Source of the DNA: Dorea_D hominis | GTDB lineage: Bacteria > Bacillota > Clostridia > Lachnospirales > Lachnospiraceae | DNA length: 44,645 bases | Assembly: GCF_014287705.1 (NCBI RefSeq) | Contig: NZ_JACOOY010000021.1 | Coordinates: forward strand, 1-44,645 | Reading direction: 5' to 3' | In this document: positions 1 to 6,261 of the stretch, in pieces | How the letters are laid out: every line of letters begins with the position of its first letter | Numbering within the stretch: the stretch's first letter is position 1 | Program-made: the position numbers and the translations under genes | The notes under the pieces: model-generated | What the model was told of the DNA's origin: nothing | The model's input: the letters and a program-made list of their open reading frames with translations, nothing else | The model's database searches: none

Positions 1-2
1 CA

Positions 3-83
3 GTGGAACTAAAAAATTGTGGTGCTACAAGAGTTTATAGCTTTACTCATGATGAAATCGTTAAAGCGATAAGAGGATGGTAA
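3..83 (+). CDS. C-terminal end of a TIR-like protein (partial)
   Basis: Only the last 26 codons lie inside the window, ending in TAA at 81-83. The tail, GATRVYSFTHDEIVKAI, lines up with GAKWVYSFNLDDILEAL at the end of the complete TIR-like protein at 745-1176, so I infer a second member of the same TIR-like (DUF1863/MTH538, ThsB-type) family. The next start codon (ATG at 85) follows the stop by one base, which indicates one operon with the membrane protein. The catalytic part is outside the window. Confidence 0.6.
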   Translation: MELKNCGATRVYSFTHDEIVKAIRGW

Positions 84-84
84 T

Positions 85-738
85 ATGGATTCGTTAGAAA
101 TTTCATATGATCATTATAAAGAGACGTGTGAATTAAGTAGGCAAGCGCAAAGTAGGAGAAATAAAAATTTTGTAATTTTATGTGTATTAGAGGCAACGTC
201 ATTTTTATTTTTAGTAGAACCTGAAAAAACTTATGAACTTATTCAGGAAGGAATACATCAAAAATTAAATATGACTGTACAATTAAGTAATACACTTATA
301 CAGACATTGCTATGGCTGATAATTACTTATGTGATGATTCGGTATATACAAGATATGTTGTATATAGAACGGCAATATAAGTATATGGAGAAGTTGGAAA
401 AGCATATTGCTAATGAATTGGGAGTATTTGAACGAGAGGGGAAAAATTATCAAAAAAATTATCCAATGGTTCTTAATTTCATTGATTTGTTTTTTGAAAT
501 TTTCCACTCTGTATATATTTTCACTATATTAATTGCCAAAAAGAATATCGGCATTAACATCTTATAAAACAAATCTATAGCGTTGGTGAGTGATAGTATT
601 TTATTTGTGGCAATTTTTATTATTGTATGGTTTTATTTCTTTGAAATACATTCTAAAATAACAAAATTTTGCAAGAAACATATACCGCTTGTAGAACGGG
701 CTACAAATATTTTGAGAAAAATTCTTGAGGAGGTTTAG
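85..738 (+). pseudogene. Four-helix membrane protein gene with an in-frame stop
   Basis: From ATG 85 (AGAGG upstream) the frame runs 160 codons to TAA at 565-567. The same frame then stays open for 56 more codons to TAG at 736-738. Before the stop it encodes three likely membrane helices (about residues 29-46, 72-92, 133-156). After the stop it encodes a fourth hydrophobic helix (SILFVAIFIIVWFYFF) and a basic tail. The ribosome binding site of the next TIR-like gene (GAGGAGG, 727-733) sits inside the end of this longer frame, which supports an original 217-residue product. I read it as a nonsense-mutated gene; a sequencing error or stop readthrough is possible. It could have been the membrane effector of the flanking TIR-like proteins, like the 2TM/4TM effectors predicted for nucleotide-signal defence systems, but no family is recognised. 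Confidence 0.65.
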
Positions 739-744
739 ACGATA

Positions 745-1176
745 ATGGCAAAGAAAAAAGTATGTTGTTCATTTGATTATGAAAACGATAGGCATTATTA
801 TAATTTGTTGGAAGCTTGGAATGAAAATGAAAATATAGATTTTTCAATAAATGATTGTACTCCGAGTGAGATTCAGAGTGAATCTATTTCAAAAATAAAG
901 CAGGTTTTAAGTACGAAAATCGGCCAGGCAAATTATATGATAGCTATTATAGGAGAACATTCTAATGATGAACATCCAGATAGCGAAGAAATAGGATATA
1001 AAAATTGGCAAGCATATGAAATTGATAAAAACAATGAGAAAGGCAATGGTTTAGTAGTTGTCAGATTAGACAGCTCATATTCAGTACCAGATGAGGCATA
1101 TGGAATAGGTGCGAAGTGGGTGTATTCTTTTAATTTAGATGATATTTTAGAAGCATTAGAAGAACTGAAAAATTAA
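745..1176 (+). CDS. TIR-like (DUF1863/MTH538, ThsB-type) protein
   Basis: A 143-residue protein that begins with a family-typical strand and motif (CCSFDYENDRHYYNLLEAW, residues 7-25). A middle strand (YMIAIIGE, 64-71) and a last core segment (NWQAYEIDK...GLVVVRLD, 87-110) follow. Glu92 sits where TIR NADases carry their catalytic glutamate. In Thoeris systems such proteins sense phage infection and make a signal molecule from NAD that switches on an effector; that role is inferred here. The start is ATG 745 with GAGGAGG 11 bases upstream, overlapping the preceding membrane gene. It is the second TIR-like gene around that membrane protein. A structural TIR-like protein without NADase activity cannot be excluded. 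Confidence 0.7.
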   Translation: MAKKKVCCSFDYENDRHYYNLLEAWNENENIDFSINDCTPSEIQSESISKIKQVLSTKIGQANYMIAIIGEHSNDEHPDSEEIGYKNWQAYEIDKNNEKGNGLVVVRLDSSYSVPDEAYGIGAKWVYSFNLDDILEALEELKN

Positions 1177-1192
1177 AATAGATCATTTATAC

Positions 1193-1231
1193 ATAGCCAG
1201 TTGGTTCCAGCTCAAGGAATCACCTGGCTAT
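1193..1231 (+). terminator. Hairpin after the TIR-like gene
   Basis: ATAGCCAG (1193-1200) pairs with CTGGCTAT (1224-1231). Inside it GGTTCC (1203-1208) pairs with GGAATC (1216-1221) with one G-U. TTTTC follows. It closes the TIR-like operon before the next gene. The T run is short, so termination may be weak. Confidence 0.5.
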
Positions 1232-1291
1232 TTTCATGCCTGGCTATTATTCCAATAATATCAATCCAAGGCAGGAAAGGAGATGAAAATT

Positions 1292-2278
1292 ATGCCATAT
1301 ATACCACCATCAGTTGTGCAAGAGGTCAAGCGGATGGATTTGCTCACGTACTTGAAAAATTATGAACCATACGAATTGGTTCACTTTTCTGGCAACACCT
1401 ACACTACCAGAACACACGATAGTTTGAAAATATCAAATGGGAAATGGATGTGGTGGAGTCAGAGAACCGGTGGCAGATCAGCACTGGATTATCTGATCAA
1501 AGTAAGAGGATACAGTTTTTTAGAGGCGGTTGAATTGCTTGCAGAACGGGCAAATATTCAGCCGCCTCTTTTTGTATCTGAGAATGTTCCGATGGAGAAA
1601 AAGTTACTGTTGCCAAAGAAAAATCAAGATGATCAGAAAGTGATTGCGTATCTTTTAGGACGTGGGATTGATAAGGAAATCATTCAGTTTTGTTTGGAGT
1701 CCGGAAGAGTTTATGAAAGTGCATTTCATCATAACGTAGTGTTTGTAGGGATGGATGAGAAAGATAATCCGAAATATGCAGCTCTTAGAGGAATCGGAAC
1801 CAGCTTTATAGGAGAAGCAAATGGAAGCGATAAGAATTATTCTTTTTCCATTTTTGCAGAGAAATTCAATGATACGGTGCATCTGTTTGAGTCAGCCATT
1901 GATTTGTTATCCTATGCGACGTTGCAGAAATTAGACGGGAAAGAGTTGAGGAGAGAACATTTATTGTCACTGGCAGGTGTCTATCAGCCAGCAAAAGAAA
2001 TTGAAAAAAGTAAAGTCCCTGCAGCGTTGGCCAGGACATTAAAAATGCATCCAGAGGTGAAGACAATCGTTCTGCATTTGGATAATGACCGTATTGGAAG
2101 ACTTGCCACAAAAGCAATTTCTACAGTACTTCCGAAGCAATATCAGATAAAAGATGTACCACCAAAACAAGGAAAAGATTACAACGATCTGCTCTGCATC
2201 AAGTTAAATCTGGCAATTACCAAGAGAGAAAAAAGCATGAAAAAGAATATGTCTGGTCATGAAAAATATGAGAGATAG
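1292..2278 (+). CDS. DUF3991 and Toprim domain protein of conjugative elements
   Basis: A 328-residue protein. The N-terminal part (about residues 1-90, with YTTRTHDSLKIS, KWMWWSQ and GGRSALDYL) matches the primase-like DUF3991 region. The later part (about 190-300) has the Toprim pattern: LFESAIDLLSYA, then IVLHLDNDRIGRLA with an Asp-x-Asp pair. Such proteins are common in Firmicutes conjugative and mobilizable elements and are thought to act in DNA processing during transfer or replication. An ATG at 1283 abuts the AAAGGAG site, so I chose ATG 1292, nine bases after it. It is the first backbone gene of the AT-rich left element. Confidence 0.75.
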   Translation: MPYIPPSVVQEVKRMDLLTYLKNYEPYELVHFSGNTYTTRTHDSLKISNGKWMWWSQRTGGRSALDYLIKVRGYSFLEAVELLAERANIQPPLFVSENVPMEKKLLLPKKNQDDQKVIAYLLGRGIDKEIIQFCLESGRVYESAFHHNVVFVGMDEKDNPKYAALRGIGTSFIGEANGSDKNYSFSIFAEKFNDTVHLFESAIDLLSYATLQKLDGKELRREHLLSLAGVYQPAKEIEKSKVPAALARTLKMHPEVKTIVLHLDNDRIGRLATKAISTVLPKQYQIKDVPPKQGKDYNDLLCIKLNLAITKREKSMKKNMSGHEKYER

Positions 2279-2293
2279 AAGGTGAAAAAAGAT

Positions 2294-2605
2294 ATGAAAA
2301 TTGCAAGATATGAGCTGAAGGTTGTGTATAAGAAAGAACTGATTTTGATGATGGAAGACGATGTAGACAGCGAAAATCTGTTGAAGATTTTTCTGGAAAC
2401 ACAGTTGAAAGAGGAAAAAGAACAGAGTGAATTACTTGGAATTATTGCTGAAAAAGTGTCAGAAGAAAGCTGTACGGAGCAGTGTGAAAGTTGTCAAAAG
2501 TATTGTCCGGCAAGTGAAGAATGCATGGAAACTGATGAAAATGTACGATGCACAGAGTGTGAATATTTGTGTGAAACTTGCGGGATTTGTGAACTAAAAG
2601 AATAA
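2294..2605 (+). CDS. Small Cys-rich element protein
   Basis: A 103-residue protein starting at ATG 2294, nine bases after AAGGTG. An in-frame GTG at 2284-2286 is not available; the earlier GTG at 2282 lies within that Shine-Dalgarno. The N-terminal two thirds are charged (MKIARYELKVVYKKELILMM, then an acidic helix). The last third has nine cysteines in CxxC-like spacings (CESCQKYC, CTECEYLCETCGIC), suggesting metal binding. It sits between the Toprim and DUF3789 genes, an order seen in Tn1549-like elements. The function is unknown. Confidence 0.6.
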   Translation: MKIARYELKVVYKKELILMMEDDVDSENLLKIFLETQLKEEKEQSELLGIIAEKVSEESCTEQCESCQKYCPASEECMETDENVRCTECEYLCETCGICELKE

Positions 2606-2621
2606 AAAAGCATTTGCTTTT
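2606..2621 (+). terminator. Short AT-rich hairpin
   Basis: AAAAGC (2606-2611), loop ATTT, GCTTTT (2616-2621), directly after the stop of the Cys-rich gene. The stem is short, so this is at best a weak terminator. Confidence 0.35.
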
Positions 2622-2632
2622 CGGCAAGTAAA

Positions 2633-2758
2633 TCTTCTGATACCCGGAACCGTGAGACGGGTGCAGAAGAATACACAATACCAGCAAGCAACGCCTTTGG
2701 ATTGCCACACAGGTTTCCTGTCTGTCAGTCCGGCGGCTGCTTGTTAGGGAGAATCCCT
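2633..2758 (+). other. Candidate structured RNA leader before the DUF3789 gene
   Basis: This gene-free stretch holds three hairpins in a row. TCTTCTG and ACCCG (2633-2646) pair with CGGGT and CAGAAGA (2658-2670). ACAGG (2709-2713) pairs with CCTGT (2717-2721). AGGGA (2746-2750) pairs with TCCCT (2754-2758). No open frame is visible. The spacing suggests a 5' leader or small RNA of the element; no known class was recognised. Confidence 0.4.
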
Positions 2759-2793
2759 GTGACCCTCGGAAAATGAAAAAGGAGAAAGTAACA

Positions 2794-2880
2794 ATGTTGA
2801 AGTTTATTTGTGGAGTATTAGTAGGTGGCATTATAGGAGTAGTGTTGATGTGCCTGTTGCAGATTAACAAGATTCAGTAG
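2794..2880 (+). CDS. DUF3789-like single-helix membrane peptide
   Basis: A 28-residue peptide, MLKFICGVLVGGIIGVVLMC plus LLQINKIQ, with AAAGGAG nine bases before ATG 2794. Nearly all of it is one membrane helix with a Gly-rich face. Length and sequence resemble DUF3789 peptides, which recur in the conjugative elements of Clostridia; their function is unknown. Confidence 0.6.
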   Translation: MLKFICGVLVGGIIGVVLMCLLQINKIQ

Positions 2881-2902
2881 ACAAAAAGAAAGGAGATACA
2901 AG

Positions 2903-3004
2903 ATGCAGGTTGAAGTATCAATGAAAGACAAAAAGACAGCAGAAAGACGATATCAGGAATATTTAAAGAAAATGAACAAGAAGAAGGGAGAACAGAAGAA
3001 ATGA
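2903..3004 (+). CDS. 33-residue basic peptide
   Basis: ATG 2903 follows AAAGGAG by eight bases and the stop TGA (3002-3004) overlaps the next start as ATGA, so the two genes are translationally coupled. The peptide (MQVEVSMKDKKTAERRYQEY and a Lys-rich end) is highly charged and probably helical. No family was recognised. Confidence 0.5.
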   Translation: MQVEVSMKDKKTAERRYQEYLKKMNKKKGEQKK

Positions 3005-3987
3005 TTGCAAGAGAAATGATAGCAGAAAAAGTGTTTGCGGAAAGTGTAGCAAAGGACATCAGGAATTTTCTCCCAGAAAAATATGAGAATGCAGAATTTC
3101 AGGTAATGCAGATGAATAAAAATAATGGAGTCCAGATGATAGGAGTACAGGTAAGACTACAGGAAGAAAATGTGTGCCCAGTTGTTTATGTAGGGTCGTT
3201 CTTTAATGAAATACGTTTGGGTGAACCTGTTGAGAAAGTGATGAATGAAATTGCAAAATGCATGGAAGAAGCAGGCAATGTCCCGTTTGTGGACTGTGGT
3301 ATCAACCCAATGGATTATGATTCAGTGAAAGAACATCTGGCAGTGATGCTTGTGAACACGCAGGCAAACAAACGAATGTTACAGGAAATGCCTCATGAAA
3401 ATATGGAAGATCTGTCGGCTATCTGTTATGTGGATTTCCCGGTAGAGTCTAACGATGGAAAAGCGACTATGAAGGTGAAAAATGAACATCTTAAGATGTG
3501 GAATGTGGATGCAAAGGAAATATTTCGGCAGGCAAGAGTAAATACACAGCCTGTAAATATACCGATTCTTCAGTCAATGGACGAAATGTTGTTGAGTATT
3601 TTTAATGAAGAAGGACATGCAACAAATTTATTAGATGAAAATGTTGATTTTGGATTTCGTTCACATGATATGTTGTATGTACTTACGAATGTAGAAAAGC
3701 AATATGGGGCATCTATGATCACGCAGCCAGAAGTTTTAAATAAATTGGAACAGCTTTTTCCAGAAGGATTTTATGTGTTACCGTCATCTGTGCATGAAGT
3801 TCTGATCGTTCCGGATAATGGAGAGATGGAACCGAAAATGCTTGGTGAAATGGTACGGGAAGTAAATAAAAATGAAGTGGAACGGCAGGAAGTCCTTTCA
3901 GACAGAGTTTACAGCTACGATAAAGAAAAACACCAGATTCGCCAGGAACCAGATTCTATACAGAAAGTAAAGGAGCTGGAGCGTTGA
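3001..3987 (+). CDS. DUF5688 family protein
   Basis: A 328-residue soluble protein with no membrane segment or signal peptide. The N-terminal part (FLPEKYENAEFQVMQMNKNN, then Val-rich strands) and the middle (YVDFPVE; KNEHLKMWNVD; MLYVLTNVEKQYGASMI) match the DUF5688 proteins carried by many Firmicutes elements. Their function is unknown. The start ATG overlaps the preceding stop and its own stop overlaps the next gene's TTG start, so it is in the middle of a tightly packed element operon. Confidence 0.65.
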   Translation: MIAREMIAEKVFAESVAKDIRNFLPEKYENAEFQVMQMNKNNGVQMIGVQVRLQEENVCPVVYVGSFFNEIRLGEPVEKVMNEIAKCMEEAGNVPFVDCGINPMDYDSVKEHLAVMLVNTQANKRMLQEMPHENMEDLSAICYVDFPVESNDGKATMKVKNEHLKMWNVDAKEIFRQARVNTQPVNIPILQSMDEMLLSIFNEEGHATNLLDENVDFGFRSHDMLYVLTNVEKQYGASMITQPEVLNKLEQLFPEGFYVLPSSVHEVLIVPDNGEMEPKMLGEMVREVNKNEVERQEVLSDRVYSYDKEKHQIRQEPDSIQKVKELER

Positions 3988-4646
3988 GAAAACGTAATGT
4001 AGCAATCCTTTTTCGATTGAACAAAAAAGAAGCAGAGGTATTGGATAAGAAAGTAAAGAAAAGTGGACTGAACCGGGAAGCTTACCTGAGACAGTTGATT
4101 TCCGGTGTTGTTCCAAGAGACGCACCGCCACCAGATTATTATTCCATGATGCGGGAACTTCATAAGATTGGAAATAACTTAAATCAGATTGCACAGAAAG
4201 CACATGTGTTAAATGTGATAGATGCCGAGCAAGAAGCGGCGGAAAAAGCAAAGCGCAAGAAGAACCGGCAGCGTGAGAGCAATGCTGCGCATAGAGCCAA
4301 AACCAAGGCGGAACGCTGGGCGGCGAATGACGGGCATAAGTACCCGAAGCGTATCTGCGAACAGTGCGGTAAGGAGTTTTATCCGAACAGCACAAGGCAG
4401 AGGTTTTGCAACACCGACTGTACAAAAGCCCATCAGCAGGCAGAAAAAGAGAAGAAACGCTTTGCCGAAAAGGGAGAGCACACCTTCCGTCAAAAGGTCT
4501 GCAAGATATGCGGCAATCCCTTCTGGCCGTCCAACGGTCAGGAGGTGCTGTGCTCCGAGGAATGCAAAACCATCAATCGCAACCAAAGACAGCTTGCCTA
4601 TTATCACCGTAAGCAATCCGGGCAGAAAGCCGGAGAAGCAATATAA
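3984..4646 (+). CDS. Chimera: MobC N-terminus fused to two zinc ribbons
   Basis: Residues 1-80 are a MobC-type relaxosome accessory protein (RKRNVAILFRLNKKEAEVLD, SGLNREAYLRQLI, and the signature IGNNLNQIAQKAHVLN). From about residue 81 (base 4225) codon use becomes GC-rich. The product changes to a Lys/Arg-rich helix and two zinc ribbons (CEQCGKEF...FCNTDC; CKICGNPF...LCSEEC). Normal MobC proteins continue with a short helical tail, so the second part belongs to another gene joined in frame. Translation starts at TTG 3984, overlapping the preceding stop. The MobC part would help a relaxase at oriT, but its cognate relaxase is missing. Whether the fusion is functional is unknown. Confidence 0.65.
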   Translation: MRKRNVAILFRLNKKEAEVLDKKVKKSGLNREAYLRQLISGVVPRDAPPPDYYSMMRELHKIGNNLNQIAQKAHVLNVIDAEQEAAEKAKRKKNRQRESNAAHRAKTKAERWAANDGHKYPKRICEQCGKEFYPNSTRQRFCNTDCTKAHQQAEKEKKRFAEKGEHTFRQKVCKICGNPFWPSNGQEVLCSEECKTINRNQRQLAYYHRKQSGQKAGEAI

Positions 4647-4664
4647 TTCAAGGAGGACGATACA

Positions 4665-5039
4665 ATGGAAGAATTCATCACAGACGAAAGGACAGGCTTG
4701 CGCTATGAGCTTGTCGGGGACTACTATCTGATCGCCGGAGAGGACGAGCCGGAGGGCAGACCCATCGGCATTTGGGGACAGCGACACCTGCGATACATTC
4801 GCAAGCACAAGACCAGTCTGTATGCCGAGGTGCTGACCACCGGCAAGCTGAACGATTACCTTGCAGACCTCAATGAGCAGGCAGAAGCAATGCTTTCTCG
4901 GCTGGTAAAGCAGCTTTCCGAAAAGGAGGGCGTTATGGAAGCCCTCAAAGCGGAAAATCAAATGCTGTGGGTGCAGAGGATGAACAACATCCGCAGTGCT
5001 GCTATGGAAATCGTTGCAAACGATTTGATTTACTGTTAG
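4665..5039 (+). CDS. tnpV: TnpV family transposon protein
   Basis: A 124-residue protein matching the TnpV family known from Tn4451-like mobilizable transposons. It has the N-terminal pattern GLRYELVGDYYL, then IGIWGQRHLRYIRKHKTSLY, TGKLNDYLADLNEQAEAML, and the end WVQRMNNIRSAAMEIVANDL. AGGAGG precedes ATG 4665 at 4651-4656. The precise role of TnpV is not established. It lies in the GC-richer segment and marks that segment as of mobilizable-transposon origin. Confidence 0.8.
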   Translation: MEEFITDERTGLRYELVGDYYLIAGEDEPEGRPIGIWGQRHLRYIRKHKTSLYAEVLTTGKLNDYLADLNEQAEAMLSRLVKQLSEKEGVMEALKAENQMLWVQRMNNIRSAAMEIVANDLIYC

Positions 5040-5049
5040 GAGGACGGCT

Positions 5050-5340
5050 ATGAATGTCAAGCTGGACGATTATGAGGTGCGAGTGCTGATAAACGGCTTG
5101 ATACAGCAGCACAGGAGCTATGACGCAGAAACCAACGGTCAGATTGACTCACTCGCCCTTCGCCTGTGTGACATTGCTGAGGCAATGAAGCCGGGGCGAA
5201 AGAAGAAAATCCCCTTTGAGCCGGTAGAAATCAGAGTAATTTGTCAGTGCCTTATGGAGTGGCGAAATCGAGAGATACAGGTGAAAAGACACGGCGCAGT
5301 GGATGCTATAAATGAACTGCTGATACGGTTTACCCGCTAA
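5050..5340 (+). CDS. Hypothetical element protein
   Basis: A 96-residue soluble, mostly helical protein (MNVKLDDYEVRVLINGLIQQ at the start), with AGGAGG nine bases upstream of ATG 5050 and ten bases after tnpV. There are no cysteine clusters or membrane helices. Proteins of this kind follow tnpV in gut Firmicutes elements, but I know no function. A strong hairpin closes the pair. Confidence 0.6.
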   Translation: MNVKLDDYEVRVLINGLIQQHRSYDAETNGQIDSLALRLCDIAEAMKPGRKKKIPFEPVEIRVICQCLMEWRNREIQVKRHGAVDAINELLIRFTR

Positions 5341-5343
5341 AGA

Positions 5344-5375
5344 GAAAAGTCGCTGTCAACAGACGGCGGCTTTTC
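5344..5375 (+). terminator. Rho-independent terminator
   Basis: A 14-pair stem: GAAAAGTCGCTGTC (5344-5357), loop AACA, GACGGCGGCTTTTC (5362-5375), with two G-U pairs. It starts four bases after the stop of the preceding gene. TTTTC ends the stem. Confidence 0.7.
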
Positions 5376-5479
5376 CTTTGCGGGTAGTATTCAAGAAGTC
5401 ATAAAGTTCCGTGAGTAATGGAAGAAGCCAGCGTTTGCGGAAATGTCACAATTTACGGAGGTAAAGTTTCAAATACCGC

Positions 5480-5522
5480 TTGCCTTTTTGTACTTGCTAT
5501 GATATTATTAGTATACGTACTA
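5480..5522 (+). promoter_or_regulatory. Promoter and probable operator of the TetR gene
   Basis: TTGCCT (5480-5485), 17 bases, TATTAT (5503-5508). The inverted motif TAGTATACGTACTA (5509-5522; arms TAGTA/TACTA) lies directly downstream of the -10, where a TetR repressor would block transcription start. Autoregulation is inferred from position. Confidence 0.55.
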
Positions 5523-5547
5523 AAGCGTTTAAAGAGAGGTGATATAT

Positions 5548-6261
5548 TTGCGGAGAGACAGCAGTGGAACAAAGAGGAAAATACTGACCGTGTGCGTCCG
5601 TCTCTTTCTGGAACAGGGGTATAAAAACACCTCTGTCAGTCAGATTGTGGATGAAGCAGGTGTTGCAAGAGGAAGCTATTTGAATCTGTTTCCCACCAAG
5701 GATAAAATTTTGCTGGACTTGACCGAAACGATGTTCGGCGGACAGTTCGGCGTGGCAAGAAGCATTGCAGACAGCAAGCTGCCGCCAGTTTACGCCTATG
5801 CGGTGGAAACGGCGATCCAACTGACACTGACTGAACTGAATGAGAACCTGCGAGAAATCTACATTGAAGCCTATTCCCTGCCCGACACGTCGGAATATAT
5901 TTACCTGCAAACCACAGCAGAGCTGAAGCAGATTTTTGGTGAAAATTTTCCCGATGATACCGAGAGCGACTTTTATGAGATGGAAATTGGCACGGCGGGA
6001 TTGATGCGCAGCTATATGGCGAGAAAATGTGATATTCATTTTCCGTTGGAACGCAAGCTCAGTCGCTTTCTGACGGCGGCGATGCGGGTGTATCGTATAC
6101 CGGAGGAAGAACAGGCAAAGGTGCTTGCCTTTATTCAATCACTGGATATTGAAGCAATTGCTACAGAGGTTATGTATAAGCTGTTTGCAATGCTGGAAAT
6201 GAAATACGATTTTAAGCTGTCAAAGGACAGCAAAGGAAAGGAGAGGAAACTATATGAATAA
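5548..6261 (+). CDS. TetR/AcrR family transcriptional regulator
   Basis: A 237-residue regulator. The N-terminal helix-turn-helix is clear: RKILTVCVRLFLEQGYKNTS, then VSQIVDEAGVARGSYLNLFPTK (about residues 10-55). A helical ligand-binding region of family-typical size follows. TTG 5548 is the most likely start because AGAGAGGTG lies at the right distance; GTG 5539 is part of that site. The gene overlaps the next one (surface protein) by eight bases, so the two are co-transcribed. The regulator probably controls its own operon through the inverted motif downstream of the -10. The ligand is unknown. Confidence 0.85.
   Translation: MRRDSSGTKRKILTVCVRLFLEQGYKNTSVSQIVDEAGVARGSYLNLFPTKDKILLDLTETMFGGQFGVARSIADSKLPPVYAYAVETAIQLTLTELNENLREIYIEAYSLPDTSEYIYLQTTAELKQIFGENFPDDTESDFYEMEIGTAGLMRSYMARKCDIHFPLERKLSRFLTAAMRVYRIPEEEQAKVLAFIQSLDIEAIATEVMYKLFAMLEMKYDFKLSKDSKGKERKLYE

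Noticed and set aside
4209..5060. 283-codon minus-strand frame opposite tnpV and the zinc ribbons
   Set aside because: Antisense shadow of two recognised plus-strand genes.
5418..5624. 68-codon plus-strand frame over the TetR promoter
   Set aside because: It covers the promoter and operator and runs into the TetR gene in another frame; no Shine-Dalgarno.
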